Shown here piece after piece: positions 1 through 9,100 of a stretch of 64,000 nt of DNA (position 1 is the first letter of the stretch; each line of letters begins with the position of its first letter). The position numbers and the translations under genes were made by a program. The DNA is taken from positions 3,348,001-3,412,000 of the forward strand of contig NC_014924.1 in assembly GCF_000185965.1 (NCBI RefSeq), in the 5' to 3' direction. The stretch comes from Pseudoxanthomonas suwonensis 11-1. Its GTDB lineage: Bacteria; Pseudomonadota; Gammaproteobacteria; Xanthomonadales; Xanthomonadaceae. The notes beneath the pieces are model-generated. The model was not told the DNA's origin, searched no databases, and worked only from the letters and a program-made list of their open reading frames with translations.

Positions 1-876
1 GCGCACGTGGTCGACCAGGGCGCGCAGCTTGGGCGGGGCGTGGCGGCGGTCGGGGTAGTACAGGAAGAAGCCGGGGAACGACGGCAGGTAGTCCTGCAGC
101 AGCGGCACCAGCTCGCCGCGTTCCAGCCACGGCCGGAAGCAGGCCTCGATGCCGAAGGTGATGCCGCCCCCGGCCAGGGCGGCATTGATCATCAGCGACA
201 GGTCGTTGGTGGTGACCTGGGGATCGACCTGGACGTCGAACGGCCGGCCGTCCTCGACGAATTCCCAGCGGTGCGGGGCCACGTCCGGACGCCGGCGCCA
301 GCCGATGCAGCGGTGCCGCACCAGCTCGCGCGGGTGCGCCGGGGTGCCGTGCGCGGCGATATAGGCCGGCGCCGCCACCGCCAGCTCGCGCTGCGGGCCG
401 CCCAGCGGCACGGCGACCATGTCCTGCTCGATGACCTCGCCCAGGCGCACGCCGGCGTCGAAGCCGGCGGCGACGATGTCGAACTCCTCGTCGGTGACGG
501 TCACGTCCAGGGTGATGCCCGGATGCGCCTGCGCGAACGAGGCCACCAGCTGGCCGCCCAGGAAGGGCTCGGCGATCGAGGTCACGGCCAGCTTCAGCAC
601 CCCGCGCGGGGAGGCGTCGCCACCGGCCTCGTCCAGCGCGGCGGACAGGGTCGACAGCGGACCGGCCACCTGGCGGTGCAGGCGCTGCCCCGCCTCGGTC
701 AGGCGCACGCTGCGGGTGGAGCGCTGGACCAGGGCCACCCCCAGTCCGTCCTCGAGCTTGCGCACCGCCTGGCTCACCGCCGAGCGGGTGACGCCGAGAC
801 GGTCGGCCGCAGCGCGGAAGTTGTGGGATTCGGCCACGGCCTGGAACAGTCGCAGCAGGTTGAGGTCCGGCTCCAT
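1..876 (-). CDS. LysR-family transcriptional regulator (3' end cut by window edge)
   Basis: The minus-strand frame from the ATG at 874-876 stays open for 292 codons to the window edge. The first ~60 residues form a LysR winged helix-turn-helix (LNLLRLFQAVAES near residue 5, then AAADRLGVTRSAVSQAVRKLE). The remainder matches a LysR effector-binding domain, including PLSTLSAALDEAGG, VTDEEFDIVAAGFDAGVRLGE and a C-terminal FPGFFLYYPDRR segment. About 290-300 residues is normal for the family, so only a few residues are missing. It is divergent from the 990-2744 operon with a 113-bp shared spacer holding a dyad at 895-913, the usual LysR arrangement, so it probably controls that operon. The effector is unknown. 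Confidence 0.93.
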   Translation of the reverse strand, partial: MEPDLNLLRLFQAVAESHNFRAAADRLGVTRSAVSQAVRKLEDGLGVALVQRSTRSVRLTEAGQRLHRQVAGPLSTLSAALDEAGGDASPRGVLKLAVTSIAEPFLGGQLVASFAQAHPGITLDVTVTDEEFDIVAAGFDAGVRLGEVIEQDMVAVPLGGPQRELAVAAPAYIAAHGTPAHPRELVRHRCIGWRRRPDVAPHRWEFVEDGRPFDVQVDPQVTTNDLSLMINAALAGGGITFGIEACFRPWLERGELVPLLQDYLPSFPGFFLYYPDRRHAPPKLRALVDHVR

Positions 877-894
877 CGGCGGCTCCGCGCGGAT

Positions 895-913
895 TGGTTA
901 GCCAGTCTAACCA
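895..913. promoter_or_regulatory. Probable LysR operator: 7-bp perfect inverted repeat with T-N11-A core
   Basis: TGGTTAG-CCAGT-CTAACCA is a perfect dyad with 7-bp arms and a 5-bp spacer, containing the T-N11-A pattern typical of LysR boxes (TTAGCCAGTCTAA). It lies 19 bp upstream of the lysR start and 77 bp upstream of the divergent operon. A TTGACA hexamer at 940-945 may be the -35 of the operon, but no convincing -10 follows at the right distance. Confidence 0.6.
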
Positions 914-989
914 GCTGGTCCAGCGCGAGGGGAATTCTCTTGACAGGGAAGCAGGCCTAGTTTGGCCCTACCCCCGACGGAGAACCCCG

Positions 990-1460
990 ATGACCCGCGC
1001 ACCCTCCCCCACCGGCCGCCCGTCGCTGCTGGCCACCGCTGCCGTGGCCGGGCTGCTCGCCCATGGCGCCGCCCATGCCGCCGGACGCCCCCTGCCCGGT
1101 CCCATCCCGGCCACCCGGGCCAGCGCGACGGCCCCCGCGGAAGCCGCCACTCCGGATCCCGCGTCGTCCCGCAAGGCCCAGGACCGGAACGCCGCGCCTG
1201 CACCCCACCCCTACGTGGGCATGTGGGTGACCGACGACGGCTACATCCGCCACGAGCTGCGTGCCGACGGCCGCTACGACGAGGCCCGCGGCCACCTCCG
1301 CAGTGCCTACCAGGGCCGCTACACGATCAGCGGCAACCACGTGGACTACCTGGACGACAGCGGCTTCACCGCCGATGGCGAGTTCATCAACGGCGTCCTG
1401 CACCACGGCGGCATGGTCCTGCGCCGGGTGCGGGCCACCCCGGCGTCCACGGCCGACTGA
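990..1460 (+). CDS. Secreted Atu4866-domain protein
   Basis: A 156-residue protein. The N-terminus has a signal-peptide-like stretch (residues ~10-30, ending AHGAAHA-AG), followed by an Ala/Pro/Thr-rich linker to ~residue 72. Residues 75-146 (YVGMWVTDDGYIRHEL, YDEARG, SAYQGRY, NHVDYLDD, GFTADGEF, VLHHGGM) match the small Atu4866 family, which is commonly found beside SDR and SnoaL-like genes; its biochemical role is unknown. The ATG at 990 is preceded by CGGAGAA at 7-8 nt, so I prefer it over in-frame upstream codons. It is the first gene of a compact operon with the SDR (27-bp gap) and the NTF2-like protein, likely driven by the divergent LysR. Confidence 0.85.
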   Translation: MTRAPSPTGRPSLLATAAVAGLLAHGAAHAAGRPLPGPIPATRASATAPAEAATPDPASSRKAQDRNAAPAPHPYVGMWVTDDGYIRHELRADGRYDEARGHLRSAYQGRYTISGNHVDYLDDSGFTADGEFINGVLHHGGMVLRRVRATPASTAD

Positions 1461-1487
1461 TCCCCTTCCCCCAACTCCCGAGCTCCC

Positions 1488-2225
1488 ATGAACGAAAACA
1501 TCTACGGCAAGGTCGTGCTCGTCACCGGCGCCAGCAGCGGCATCGGCCAGGCCACCGCCAGCATGCTCGCAGCGCGCGGCGCGAAGGTCGTGCTCGGCGC
1601 GCGTCGCCTCGATCGCCTGCAGGAACTGGCGGCGTCGATCACCCGCGAGCGCAACGAGGCCATTGCCCACGCGCTGGACGTCACCGACCGCGGCAGCATG
1701 CAGGCCTTCGCCGACCACGCACTGCAGCGCTTCGGCCGCATCGACGTGCTGGTCAACAACGCCGGGATCATGCCGCTGTCGCCGATGGCGGCGCTGAAGG
1801 TCGACGAATGGGACGCCATGCTCGACGTCAACATCCGCGGCGTGCTGCACGGCATCGCCGCGGTGCTGCCGGCCATGCAGGTCCAGGGCAGCGGACATGT
1901 CATCAATGTGTCCTCCATCGGCGGGCTGTATGCGATGCCCACGGCGGCTGTGTACTGCGCCACCAAGTTCGCGGTACGCGCGATCTCCGACGGCCTGCGC
2001 CAGGAGAACGACCGCATCCGCGTCACCTGCGTGTATCCGGGCGTGGTCGAGTCCGAGCTGGCTTCGACCATCACCGATGCCGATACCGCCGCCGCGATCG
2101 CCGCGTTCCGCAAGGTCGCGCTCAAGCCGGAAGCCATCGCCGCGGCCATCGTCCACGCCATCGGCCAGCCGGAGGAGGTGGATACCAGCGACATCGTGGT
2201 GCGCCCGGTGGCGCATCCGGCCTGA
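1488..2225 (+). CDS. SDR-family NAD(P)-dependent oxidoreductase
   Basis: A 245-residue classical short-chain dehydrogenase/reductase. The Rossmann cofactor motif TGASSGIG is at residues 13-20, NNAG at 90-93, the catalytic Ser in VSSIGG near 142, and the YCATK active-site motif at Y156/K160. ARRLDR after beta-2 (residues 38-43) suggests NADP(H) preference. Sequence style ([17 protein letters not shown], ...[15 protein letters not shown]) is that of cytosolic SDRs of broad or unknown substrate often encoded next to LysR regulators. It is the middle gene of the 990-2744 operon. The substrate cannot be read from the sequence. Confidence 0.92.
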   Translation: MNENIYGKVVLVTGASSGIGQATASMLAARGAKVVLGARRLDRLQELAASITRERNEAIAHALDVTDRGSMQAFADHALQRFGRIDVLVNNAGIMPLSPMAALKVDEWDAMLDVNIRGVLHGIAAVLPAMQVQGSGHVINVSSIGGLYAMPTAAVYCATKFAVRAISDGLRQENDRIRVTCVYPGVVESELASTITDADTAAAIAAFRKVALKPEAIAAAIVHAIGQPEEVDTSDIVVRPVAHPA

Positions 2226-2243
2226 TCCGCCAGGAGAACCGCC

Positions 2244-2744
2244 ATGCACATCCGCACCCTTCCGTGGCGCCTGCTGGCCTGCTGCCTGCTCGCCCTGCCC
2301 CTGCCCCTGCCCCTGCCCCTGCCCCTGCCCGCCGCGTACGCAGCGGAGCCCGCCACGGCCAGCGGCAACGCCGCCCTGGTACGCCAGGCCTTCGAGGCCT
2401 GGCGCGACGGCCGCGGCAGCGTGTGCGACCTGCTGCACGAGGAGGTCGAGTGGACCGTCGCCGGCGACAGCCCCGTATCCGGCGTCTACTGGTCCCGCGC
2501 CCAGTTCCTGGGCCAGGCGGTGGCGCCGATCACCGCGCGCCTGGCGACGCCGATCGTGCCCACCGTCGAGCACGTGGTGGCCCAGGACGACGCGGTGGTG
2601 GTGGTCTGGTCCGGCCAGGCCACGGCGAAGGACGGCCATGCCTACCGCAACCGCTATGCCTGGCACCTGCAGCTGCGCGAGGGCCGCATCGTGCGCGCGG
2701 TCGCCTTCCTCGACACCTGGGCGCTGGCACAGCTGATGCGCTGA
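2244..2744 (+). CDS. Secreted SnoaL/NTF2-like protein with (Leu-Pro)6 signal region
   Basis: A 166-residue protein. After a signal peptide (residues 1-~34, cleavage probably near AAYA-AEPA) residues ~43-166 follow the nuclear transport factor 2/SnoaL-like ketosteroid-isomerase fold pattern: an N-terminal helix (ALVRQAFEAWRDG), a WTVAGDSPVSGVY strand, VAQDDAVVVVWSGQAT, and a C-terminal FLDTWALAQLM. The function could be small-molecule binding or isomerisation in the periplasm. The hydrophobic core of the signal peptide is encoded by six perfect CTGCCC hexamers (2295-2330), giving LPLPLPLPLPLP. It is preceded by an AGGAGA ribosome-binding site at ~2231 and ends the LysR-linked operon. Confidence 0.82.
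   Translation: MHIRTLPWRLLACCLLALPLPLPLPLPLPAAYAAEPATASGNAALVRQAFEAWRDGRGSVCDLLHEEVEWTVAGDSPVSGVYWSRAQFLGQAVAPITARLATPIVPTVEHVVAQDDAVVVVWSGQATAKDGHAYRNRYAWHLQLREGRIVRAVAFLDTWALAQLMR
2295..2330 (+). repeat. Hexanucleotide tandem repeat (CTGCCC)6 inside a signal peptide
   Basis: Six perfect, uninterrupted copies of CTGCCC lie in frame and encode (Leu-Pro)6 in the hydrophobic region of the secreted protein at 2244-2744. Gain or loss of units would change signal-peptide length without a frameshift. Confidence 0.95.
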
Positions 2745-2751
2745 GCCGCGT

Positions 2752-3225
2752 TCAGGGCCCGCGGCGGAAGCGTGGCAGGAACAGGGTGGCGAGCTTGAAC
2801 AGCTCCGCGGCGAGCAGCACCGCGATGGCGATGGCGACCGCGGCGCCCCCCGGCAGCTTCGTAGCCCAGCCGCCCGGCCACAGCAGGATGGCGCCGGTCG
2901 GTACGGCAAGCAGCAGGCGCGGCAAGGCCTGGACCGCGGCCAGCCACGCGCCCGCGGGTCGGCGTTGGAGCAGCAGGACGCCGGAGACCGGTAGCGAGAC
3001 GTAGACGAGCAGGCTGGCCGCGGCCAGCCACATCGGCACGGCGTTGCCATGGACGGCCGCGGTGTCGCGGGCGGCGGCGAGGTCGCCCAGCAGCGGCGTC
3101 ATCCCGCGGCCGATGCTGTCGACCACGTAGTGCGCGAAGTAGGCCAGGTCCAGCAGGCCCCACGCGACCATCCACCTGCCCGCATTGACCCCGCGCGGGC
3201 CCTGCATCGCTGCCGTGCCTGTCAT
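2752..3225 (-). CDS. Small integral membrane protein of unknown function
   Basis: A 157-residue protein. It begins at the ATG at 3223-3225, preceded by AAGGGGAATCC. Four hydrophobic segments can be seen: residues ~19-35 (VAWGLLDLAYFAHYVV), ~65-85 (MWLAAASLLVYVSLPVSGVLLL), ~95-115 (AVQALPRLLLAVPTGAILLW) and ~128-148 (AVAIAIAVLLAAELFKLATLFL), so it is an inner-membrane protein. It ends with a short basic tail (PRFRRGP). I do not recognise the family. It converges on the operon 990-2744 with only a 7-bp gap between stop codons and no obvious terminator. Confidence 0.7.
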   Translation of the reverse strand: MTGTAAMQGPRGVNAGRWMVAWGLLDLAYFAHYVVDSIGRGMTPLLGDLAAARDTAAVHGNAVPMWLAAASLLVYVSLPVSGVLLLQRRPAGAWLAAVQALPRLLLAVPTGAILLWPGGWATKLPGGAAVAIAIAVLLAAELFKLATLFLPRFRRGP

Positions 3226-3365
3226 TGGATTCCCCTTCCCATCCTGGCGCCGCGATGCACGCACGGCATGCAACCTGCCGCCGCACGATATGCAGCAGCG
3301 ACATGCCGCGCAATGCAGCCGCGGTGTGCTGGACCGGAGGCGGTGGAAGACCTGCGCCCTTCGCG

Positions 3366-3485
3366 CTACCAGAGCAGCAGGTAGCGCACGCGCCTGCAGC
3401 GGCAGCGCATGCCACCGTCGCGGGTAGGCCGTTCGTAGCGATGGAATCCCAACAGGCAGGACAAGCAGGAAAGCAGGCGAGACAT
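3366..3485 (-). CDS. Putative 39-residue cysteine/arginine-rich microprotein (copy A)
   Basis: ATG at 3483-3485 with AGGGGA at a suitable distance upstream. The 39-residue product starts MSRLLSCLSCLLGFHRYERP and ends with GGMRCRCRRVRYLLLW. A second gene at 3669-3782 encodes the same design: MSRL..L.CLLG.HRY.RPT.DGGMRC.CRR.RY. Conservation of length, start position, ribosome-binding site and Cys/His/Arg positions in two tandem copies argues that both are translated. The paired cysteines (C-L-L-G-x-H and C-x-C) could bind metal. Function unknown; no family recognised. Confidence 0.55.
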   Translation of the reverse strand: MSRLLSCLSCLLGFHRYERPTRDGGMRCRCRRVRYLLLW

Positions 3486-3668
3486 GGCGACGATCCCCTG
3501 TCGCGCACCCGGCCCTCTCCCCGCCCGGGCCGGAAACCGGGGGCGTGCTGGCCGCTGCGCGTACGACGAGATTCGCGCCACGCCAGTGGCACGGGAATCG
3601 GCGTTGTCTCATTTGTGGCGGTGCAGCAGGTTCCCCCCGACCCGGCTCCGCCTCCCCCTACGAGGCTG

Positions 3669-3782
3669 CTAGCGCAGCTGGTAGCGGATGCGACGACAGT
3701 GGCAGCGCATGCCGCCATCCGGCGTCGGCCTCGAATAACGGTGGATCCCCAACAGACACAACAGCCTTTGCAGACGTGACAC
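3669..3782 (-). CDS. Putative 37-residue cysteine/arginine-rich microprotein (copy B)
   Basis: GTG start at 3780-3782 preceded by a strong GGGGGGAGG ribosome-binding site; stop at 3669-3671. The product begins MSRLQRLLCLLGIHRYSRPT and ends GGMRCHCRRIRYQLR. It is the paralogue of the 39-residue protein at 3366-3485: the blocks CLLG-x-HRY-x-RPT-x-DGGMRC-x-CRR-x-RY coincide exactly. An overlapping frame (3658-3876) is longer but has no such support. The spacer 3486-3668 between the copies has GC-rich inverted segments but nothing else I can name. Confidence 0.55.
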   Translation of the reverse strand: MSRLQRLLCLLGIHRYSRPTPDGGMRCHCRRIRYQLR

Positions 3783-3912
3783 GAACACCTCCCCCCAAGG
3801 GCGCGCCAGCGTGTCCAGACGGACAGGTATGGTTGACGCACGTCACGAATATCCCATTGCCGCCGGGGCACGGCAACGGGTCATCCGACGAACGGACGAG
3901 GTAACCGGGAGA

Positions 3913-4149
3913 CTACGGGTCGAGCGCTTCGCGCCCGGCATAGTCGCCGCGGACGTGGCGGTTGATGTAGGTGTTGAGCCCGTCCCCGGCCGCGGCCAGG
4001 CGCTGCATTTCCAGCACGTGCCCGGTGCCGGGATGGCGGGCGTCGTAGCGGTAGGTGCCGCCGTGGCGGAAGCGCACCGCGATCCAGCCGGGTCCGCACT
4101 CGTAGGCCTCGATGCCCGAATCGCCGTCGCTGCCCTGGTAAGGCTTCAT
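3913..4149 (-). CDS. Small KTSC-like domain protein
   Basis: A 78-residue soluble protein, with no signal peptide. The core SGIEAYECGPGWIAVRFR, GGTYRYDARHPG and a C-terminal helix-rich half (VLEMQRLAAAGDGLNTYINR...VRGDYAGR) resembles the small KTSC-type proteins common in proteobacteria, which have a beta-rich fold and no known activity. The ATG at 4147-4149 is followed by MKPYQGSDGD, as often seen in such proteins. It stands alone between the microproteins and recD. The family assignment is tentative; that it is a real gene is likely. Confidence 0.7.
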   Translation of the reverse strand: MKPYQGSDGDSGIEAYECGPGWIAVRFRHGGTYRYDARHPGTGHVLEMQRLAAAGDGLNTYINRHVRGDYAGREALDP

Positions 4150-4227
4150 CGCCGCCGTCTCCGATGCCGCCCGTCTGGTGCGTCCATGTCAGCACGGCAT
4201 GCGTGCAGGCCGGATCAGCAGCGGCTG

Positions 4228-6102
4228 CTAGCGGCTCCGGCCGGCCCCCAGCCGCCAGGCCAGGCCGGACACGCGGCTGACATGGCGCGACAGCGCGGTG
4301 CCCAGGATCGACGGATCGGCGCACAGGTGCAGGGAATCGCGGGCGCGCGTCAGGCCGGTGTAGACCAGTTCGCGCGAGAGCACGCGGCTGTCCCTGGCGG
4401 GCAGCACCAGCCACACCTCGTTGAACTCCGAGCCCTGGGCCTTGTGCACGGTCATGGCGAAGGCGCTGGAGTGCGCGGGCAGGGCGGCCGGATGGAACGC
4501 GCGCGGCGCGTCCGGCATCTCGCCCGGGAACCAGGCCATCAGCTGGCCCTGCGCGTCGCGCAGGCAGATGCCGATGTCGCCGTTGAACAGGCGATGGCGG
4601 TAGTGGTTCTCGGTGACCAGCAGCAGGCGGCCGTGGAAGAAGCCATCGCTGCGCGTGCGCGGCTGGTGCTGGGCGAGGCGGTCGGCCAGCAGGGCCTCGA
4701 TCCGCCGGTTGAGTCCGGCCGCGCCCTGCGGGCCCTCGCGCACCGCGGTGAGGATGCGCAGGCGACCGGCCAGGGCCAGGGCCTCGGCGGGCGAGGGCGC
4801 ATCGGCCAGCGCGGTCCAGTGGGCGAGGAAATGCTCGCGTCGCGCCGGATCCTGCAGCAGGTCGGGGACGGCGTCGTGGTAGTGCACGCCATCGAGCCTG
4901 CCCTCGCGCAGCAGTTCCAGCGCACGGGCCTGGTCGCCGACACGCACGGCGGCCGCCAGCGGTGCCAGGTCCAGCGCCGCGGACTGGCGCCAGCCGCGCA
5001 CCAGGTGCACGTGGCGGGCAGGGAAGGGCGTGGCGGTATCCGCCTCGATCGCCGATGCCTCGACCTCGCCCAGCAGCGGCTGCAGGGTGCGCGCATCGGA
5101 TGCGGCCAGGTGCATGCCGTCGCCGGCGGCGGCGAGGATGCCGCTGAGCACGTCGCCGGCCTCGACCGAGGGCAGCTGGTCCGGATCGCCGAGCAGGACC
5201 AGGCGCGCGCCATCGGGCACGGCCTCGACCAGCTTGGCCATCAGCGGCAGGTCGATCATCGAGGCCTCGTCGACCACCACGATGTCCACGGCCAGCGGAT
5301 TGCCCGCGTGGTGGCGGAAGCGCGGCGAGTCCGGGATGGTGCCGAGCAGGCGGTGCAGGGTGCGGCCGGTGGTGGCCAGCGGTGCCAGCAACCCGTCCTC
5401 GATGCCTTCGGCGGACAGCTGCTGCGCGGCGCGGCGCAGGCTCTCGGCCATGCGCTCGGCGGCGCGGCCGGTGGGCGCGGCCAGGGCGATACGCGGCGCC
5501 GGTTGTCCGGCGGCCGCGGCGCGTGCGCCGAGCAGCACCAGCAGCCTGGCGATCGTGGTGGTCTTGCCGGTACCGGGGCCGCCGGTCACCAGCAGCAGGC
5601 GGTGGAGCAGGGCGACCGCGGCGGCACGCGCCTGGTGGTCGCCACCGCCGGCCGCCTGCGGGAACAGGCGCGCGAACAGCGGCGCCAGCGCATCGATGCC
5701 GTCGGGCTCGACCGCACCCCTGCCCAGCCGCCGGAGGCCCGCGGCCAGGCGACGCTCGTATTCGCGGTAGCGGCGCAGGTAGAGCAGGCCGTCCTCCAGC
5801 ACCAGCGGCGCGCTGCCCTGCGCCTCGTCGGCCGGATCGGCGGGACGGGCGACCCAGCGCGAGGCTTCCAGCCCAGCCTGCCACTGCGCCGGCGCGGGCC
5901 ATTCCAGGGCCAGGTCGACCAGGGCGCGCGGCTGGTCGATGCGGAAACCAGCGTGGCCGGCCGAGACCGCCAGCGAAGCCAGCGCCGCGGCGACGGCGAC
6001 GGCATCGGGCGTGCTGGGGTCAAGCCGGCGCAGGCTCAGGGCCAGGGCATGGTCGAGGGTGCGCAGCGCGCCTTCCCGGCGCAGGTCCTCCAGCAGGCTC
6101 AT
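4228..6102 (-). CDS. recD: Exodeoxyribonuclease V subunit alpha (RecD helicase)
   Basis: A 624-residue 5'-3' helicase subunit of RecBCD, which processes double-strand breaks for recombination. Walker A TGGPGTGKTTT is near residues 173-183, Walker B VVDEASMIDLPLMAKL follows, then GDPDQLPSVEAGDVL (motif III). The UvrD-like C-terminal domain carries TVHKAQGSEFNEVWLVLP and the final ELVYTGLTRARDSL motif. Length and motif order match gammaproteobacterial RecD. The start overlaps the recB stop by 4 nt (ATGA), so it is translationally coupled as the last gene of the recC-recB-recD operon. Confidence 0.97.
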   Translation of the reverse strand: MSLLEDLRREGALRTLDHALALSLRRLDPSTPDAVAVAAALASLAVSAGHAGFRIDQPRALVDLALEWPAPAQWQAGLEASRWVARPADPADEAQGSAPLVLEDGLLYLRRYREYERRLAAGLRRLGRGAVEPDGIDALAPLFARLFPQAAGGGDHQARAAAVALLHRLLLVTGGPGTGKTTTIARLLVLLGARAAAAGQPAPRIALAAPTGRAAERMAESLRRAAQQLSAEGIEDGLLAPLATTGRTLHRLLGTIPDSPRFRHHAGNPLAVDIVVVDEASMIDLPLMAKLVEAVPDGARLVLLGDPDQLPSVEAGDVLSGILAAAGDGMHLAASDARTLQPLLGEVEASAIEADTATPFPARHVHLVRGWRQSAALDLAPLAAAVRVGDQARALELLREGRLDGVHYHDAVPDLLQDPARREHFLAHWTALADAPSPAEALALAGRLRILTAVREGPQGAAGLNRRIEALLADRLAQHQPRTRSDGFFHGRLLLVTENHYRHRLFNGDIGICLRDAQGQLMAWFPGEMPDAPRAFHPAALPAHSSAFAMTVHKAQGSEFNEVWLVLPARDSRVLSRELVYTGLTRARDSLHLCADPSILGTALSRHVSRVSGLAWRLGAGRSR

Positions 6103-9100
6103 GCCGCCACCTCCGCGCTGGCACGGCCGGCGAACAGTGCATCCACCGCTTCCACCAGTTGCGGCTCGAAGCGCCAGGCCTGCACGCCGGGACGCACGCC
6201 ATCCACCGGGGCGGCGCTGGCATCCAGGCCACGGCAGAACAGGTAGCGAACGCCGCCGAAGTCGCGCGCGTAGTCGTAGGCCTCGCCCAGGCGGAAGCGC
6301 AGCCAGCGGTGCAGGGCGACGGTGTAGATCAACGCCTGCAGCTGGTACTCGCTGTGTTCCATGGCCTCGGCCATCTGTTGCGGGCCGTAGCCGGGCAGGC
6401 GGTTGGACTTGTAGTCGAGCACGTACCAGCGTCCGTCGTGCAGGTAGGTCAGGTCGATCAGGCCGGTCATCAGTCCTTCCAGCCGGCGGCGGCCGCCGAA
6501 GCCGCTGCGCCCGTGCAGCAGGCCATGGCGGTGCAGCAGCGACAGCAGGGCATCGGTGCGCGTGGGCGCCAGCGCGAACTGGAACTCGATCTCTGCCCGG
6601 CGCTGGTCTTCCGGCAACGCCGCCAGGCGCGCGCCCTCGGGCAGCGGCACGGTCAGGGTGTGGCCGGCCAGGCGGGTGAGCACGGCGATGCCGTCCTCGA
6701 GGTCGGTCTCCGCATAACCGGCATTGCGCAGCGCCTTCCCGATGCGCTGTTCCTCGCCGGCAGGTGCCGGATCGCCCGGCTGCCAGTCCTGCCAGGCGGC
6801 GAAGTCGGCGAATTCCAGCACCTCGTGCAGCACCACGCCGAAGCGCGAGCCGCTGAAACGCGGATCATAGGCCTCGTCCACCGGCGCTTCGGCCTCGGGC
6901 GAAGCCGGCTCGTCGCGACCACCCGGCGCGGGCTGGGTGGCAGCGCTGGAGGTATCGCCCGCGCCATCGGCATTGGCCAGCTGGGTGAAGCTGTACACCC
7001 ACCAGTCGCTAGCCAGCGGGCGCGAGAGCTCGCGCGCCGGCGGCACCTGGCCTTCGGCCTCGGCCGGCAGCCAGGGCAGGTCGACGGGGGGCTCGCCCGC
7101 GTCCAGGACGATGGCGCCTGGCAGGGCCTTTGCCAGCTCCTGCGGGTCGCTGACCATCGGCCACAACGCGGTCTTGCCGTGGTTGTAGAACTCGCCGGTG
7201 GCCAGCCACAGCGCATCGCGCGCACGGGTCAGGCCCACGTACAGCAGGCGCGCGTCCTCTGCCGCTTCGCCGGTCTTCCATTCGTCCACGGCCTGGTTCC
7301 AGCCGCTGGTGTCGGCCTGCAGCTTCCAGTGCAGCACCGGCGCCCGGTCGTGCGGATCGCGCGCGGTGATGCAGCGGCCCGGGTCGCGGACCTTGCCGCC
7401 GATGCCCACGTACGGCAGGAACACCAGCGGGTATTCCAGGCCCTTGCTCTTGTGCAGGGTCACGATCTGCACCCGGTGCGCGTCCGATTCCAGGCGCAGC
7501 AGCTGGGTCTCGTCGTCGCTGCTGGCCTGGGCGATGGCGCGCTCCAGCCAGTCGACCAGGCCGTGCGGGCCCAGCGCGTGGCGCCACGCTACCTGCAGCT
7601 GTTCGGCCAGCTGCAGGTAGTTGGTGAGGCGGCGCTCGCCATCGACCAGGGCCAGCAGGCGGGTGGCCTGCCGGGCGCAGAGTTCGCCGATGAGGACCAG
7701 CGGCTTGCCCTGGTCCAGGCGCTCGCGCCAGCCCAGCGCGGTGGCGCGCCAGGCCTGCATGGCCGGGCCGTCGGCATCGAGCGCGGCGATGTGCTGCGCG
7801 TCCTGGCCGACCAGCACCGTGGCCAGCGCGGCGCGCAGGCGGCTGTCGTCGTCGCCGTGCAGCAGCGCCTGCAGCAGCGCCAGCAGTTCATGCGCCTCGT
7901 CGGTGCAGAACAGGCTCAGGTTGCCGGCGGCCACGGCGGGGATGCCGACCTTGGCCAATGCCTGGCGGATGCGGGTGGCCTCGTGGTGCTTGCGCACCAG
8001 CACCGCGATGTCGCCGGGGCGCACCGGGCGGCCATCGATGCTGGCGCGGCCGGCGCGGGCATCGACCAGCACCGAGTGGATCGCGGCGACGCAGGCGGCG
8101 GTGGCCAGGTCGCGCGACTTGCCGGCGGGCCAGGGCTTGCGCTTGCCGTTGGAATCCACCGGCGGTGCAGGCGCCTGCCACAGGGTCAGCGCGGGCGCGG
8201 TGGTGCCGTCGCGCTGGAATCCGGCGTCCGCGCGCTTGCCGCCCGGCTGCACCGGATGGAACACGATGCGCCCGTCGACGAAGGCGGTCGCGCCGGCACG
8301 CGTGTACATCGCCTCGATCGCCGACAGCACCGCGGGCCGCGAGCGGAAGTTGCGGTCCAGCGGCGGCGCGGCCTTGGCGGTCCCGCGCGCGGCCAGGTAG
8401 GTTTCCACGTCGCCGCCGCGGAAGCGGTAGATCGCCTGCTTCGGATCGCCGATCAGGAACAGCGCCGGATCGCCGCTGGCGGCGCCGAACACGCGCTCGA
8501 AGATGCGCCACTGGCGCAGGTCGGTGTCCTGGAACTCGTCGACCAGGGCGATCGCGTACTGTTCGCGCAGGCGCCCGGCCAGCTCGTCGGCGTGCGGGCC
8601 TTCCAGGGCATTGGCGACGTCGTCGATCAGGTCGTCGTAGGTCTGCACCCGCAGCTGCCGCTTGAGCGTGGCCAGGCGCCGGCGCGCGTCGGCACGCACC
8701 TGGTGCAGCATCGCCACGCAGCGCGCCTCGCGGTACGCGGACACCTGCTCCACCGCCTGGGCGTAGGCTTCGACCGCCGCGCACAGCGGCGAATCCGGGG
8801 TCTTGCCCGCACCATCCTTGCTGGTGCACTTGAGCAGGGTGGCGCGGTACAGCTGGCCCAGCTTGGGATGGGCGAACGGCACGTGCGGCTCGCCGGCCTG
8901 GCACCAGCGCCGCAGCTGGGCGAACAGGTCCGCGATCCACGCCGCCTTGTAGCTGCCGCCGTGCAGCACCTTGCCGGCCACGGCCGACAACAGCGCCTCG
9001 CGCAGGTCGTCGGCATGGGCGAGCCCGGCCTGCAGCAGTTCGCGGCCGGCGGCCTCCAGCTCTGGCTGCGGATCAGGCGGCAGCGCCTTGCCCGGCTCCG

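Noticed and set aside
940-968. A full promoter for the Atu4866 operon starting with TTGACA at 940
   Set aside because: The -35 is perfect but the bases 16-18 bp downstream (TGGCCC region) are not -10-like, so only the hexamer is noted under the operator.
3658-3876. A 72-codon minus-strand frame overlapping the second microprotein
   Set aside because: It lacks a counterpart in the tandem copy, while the overlapping 37-residue frame has a paralogue with a matching start and ribosome-binding site.
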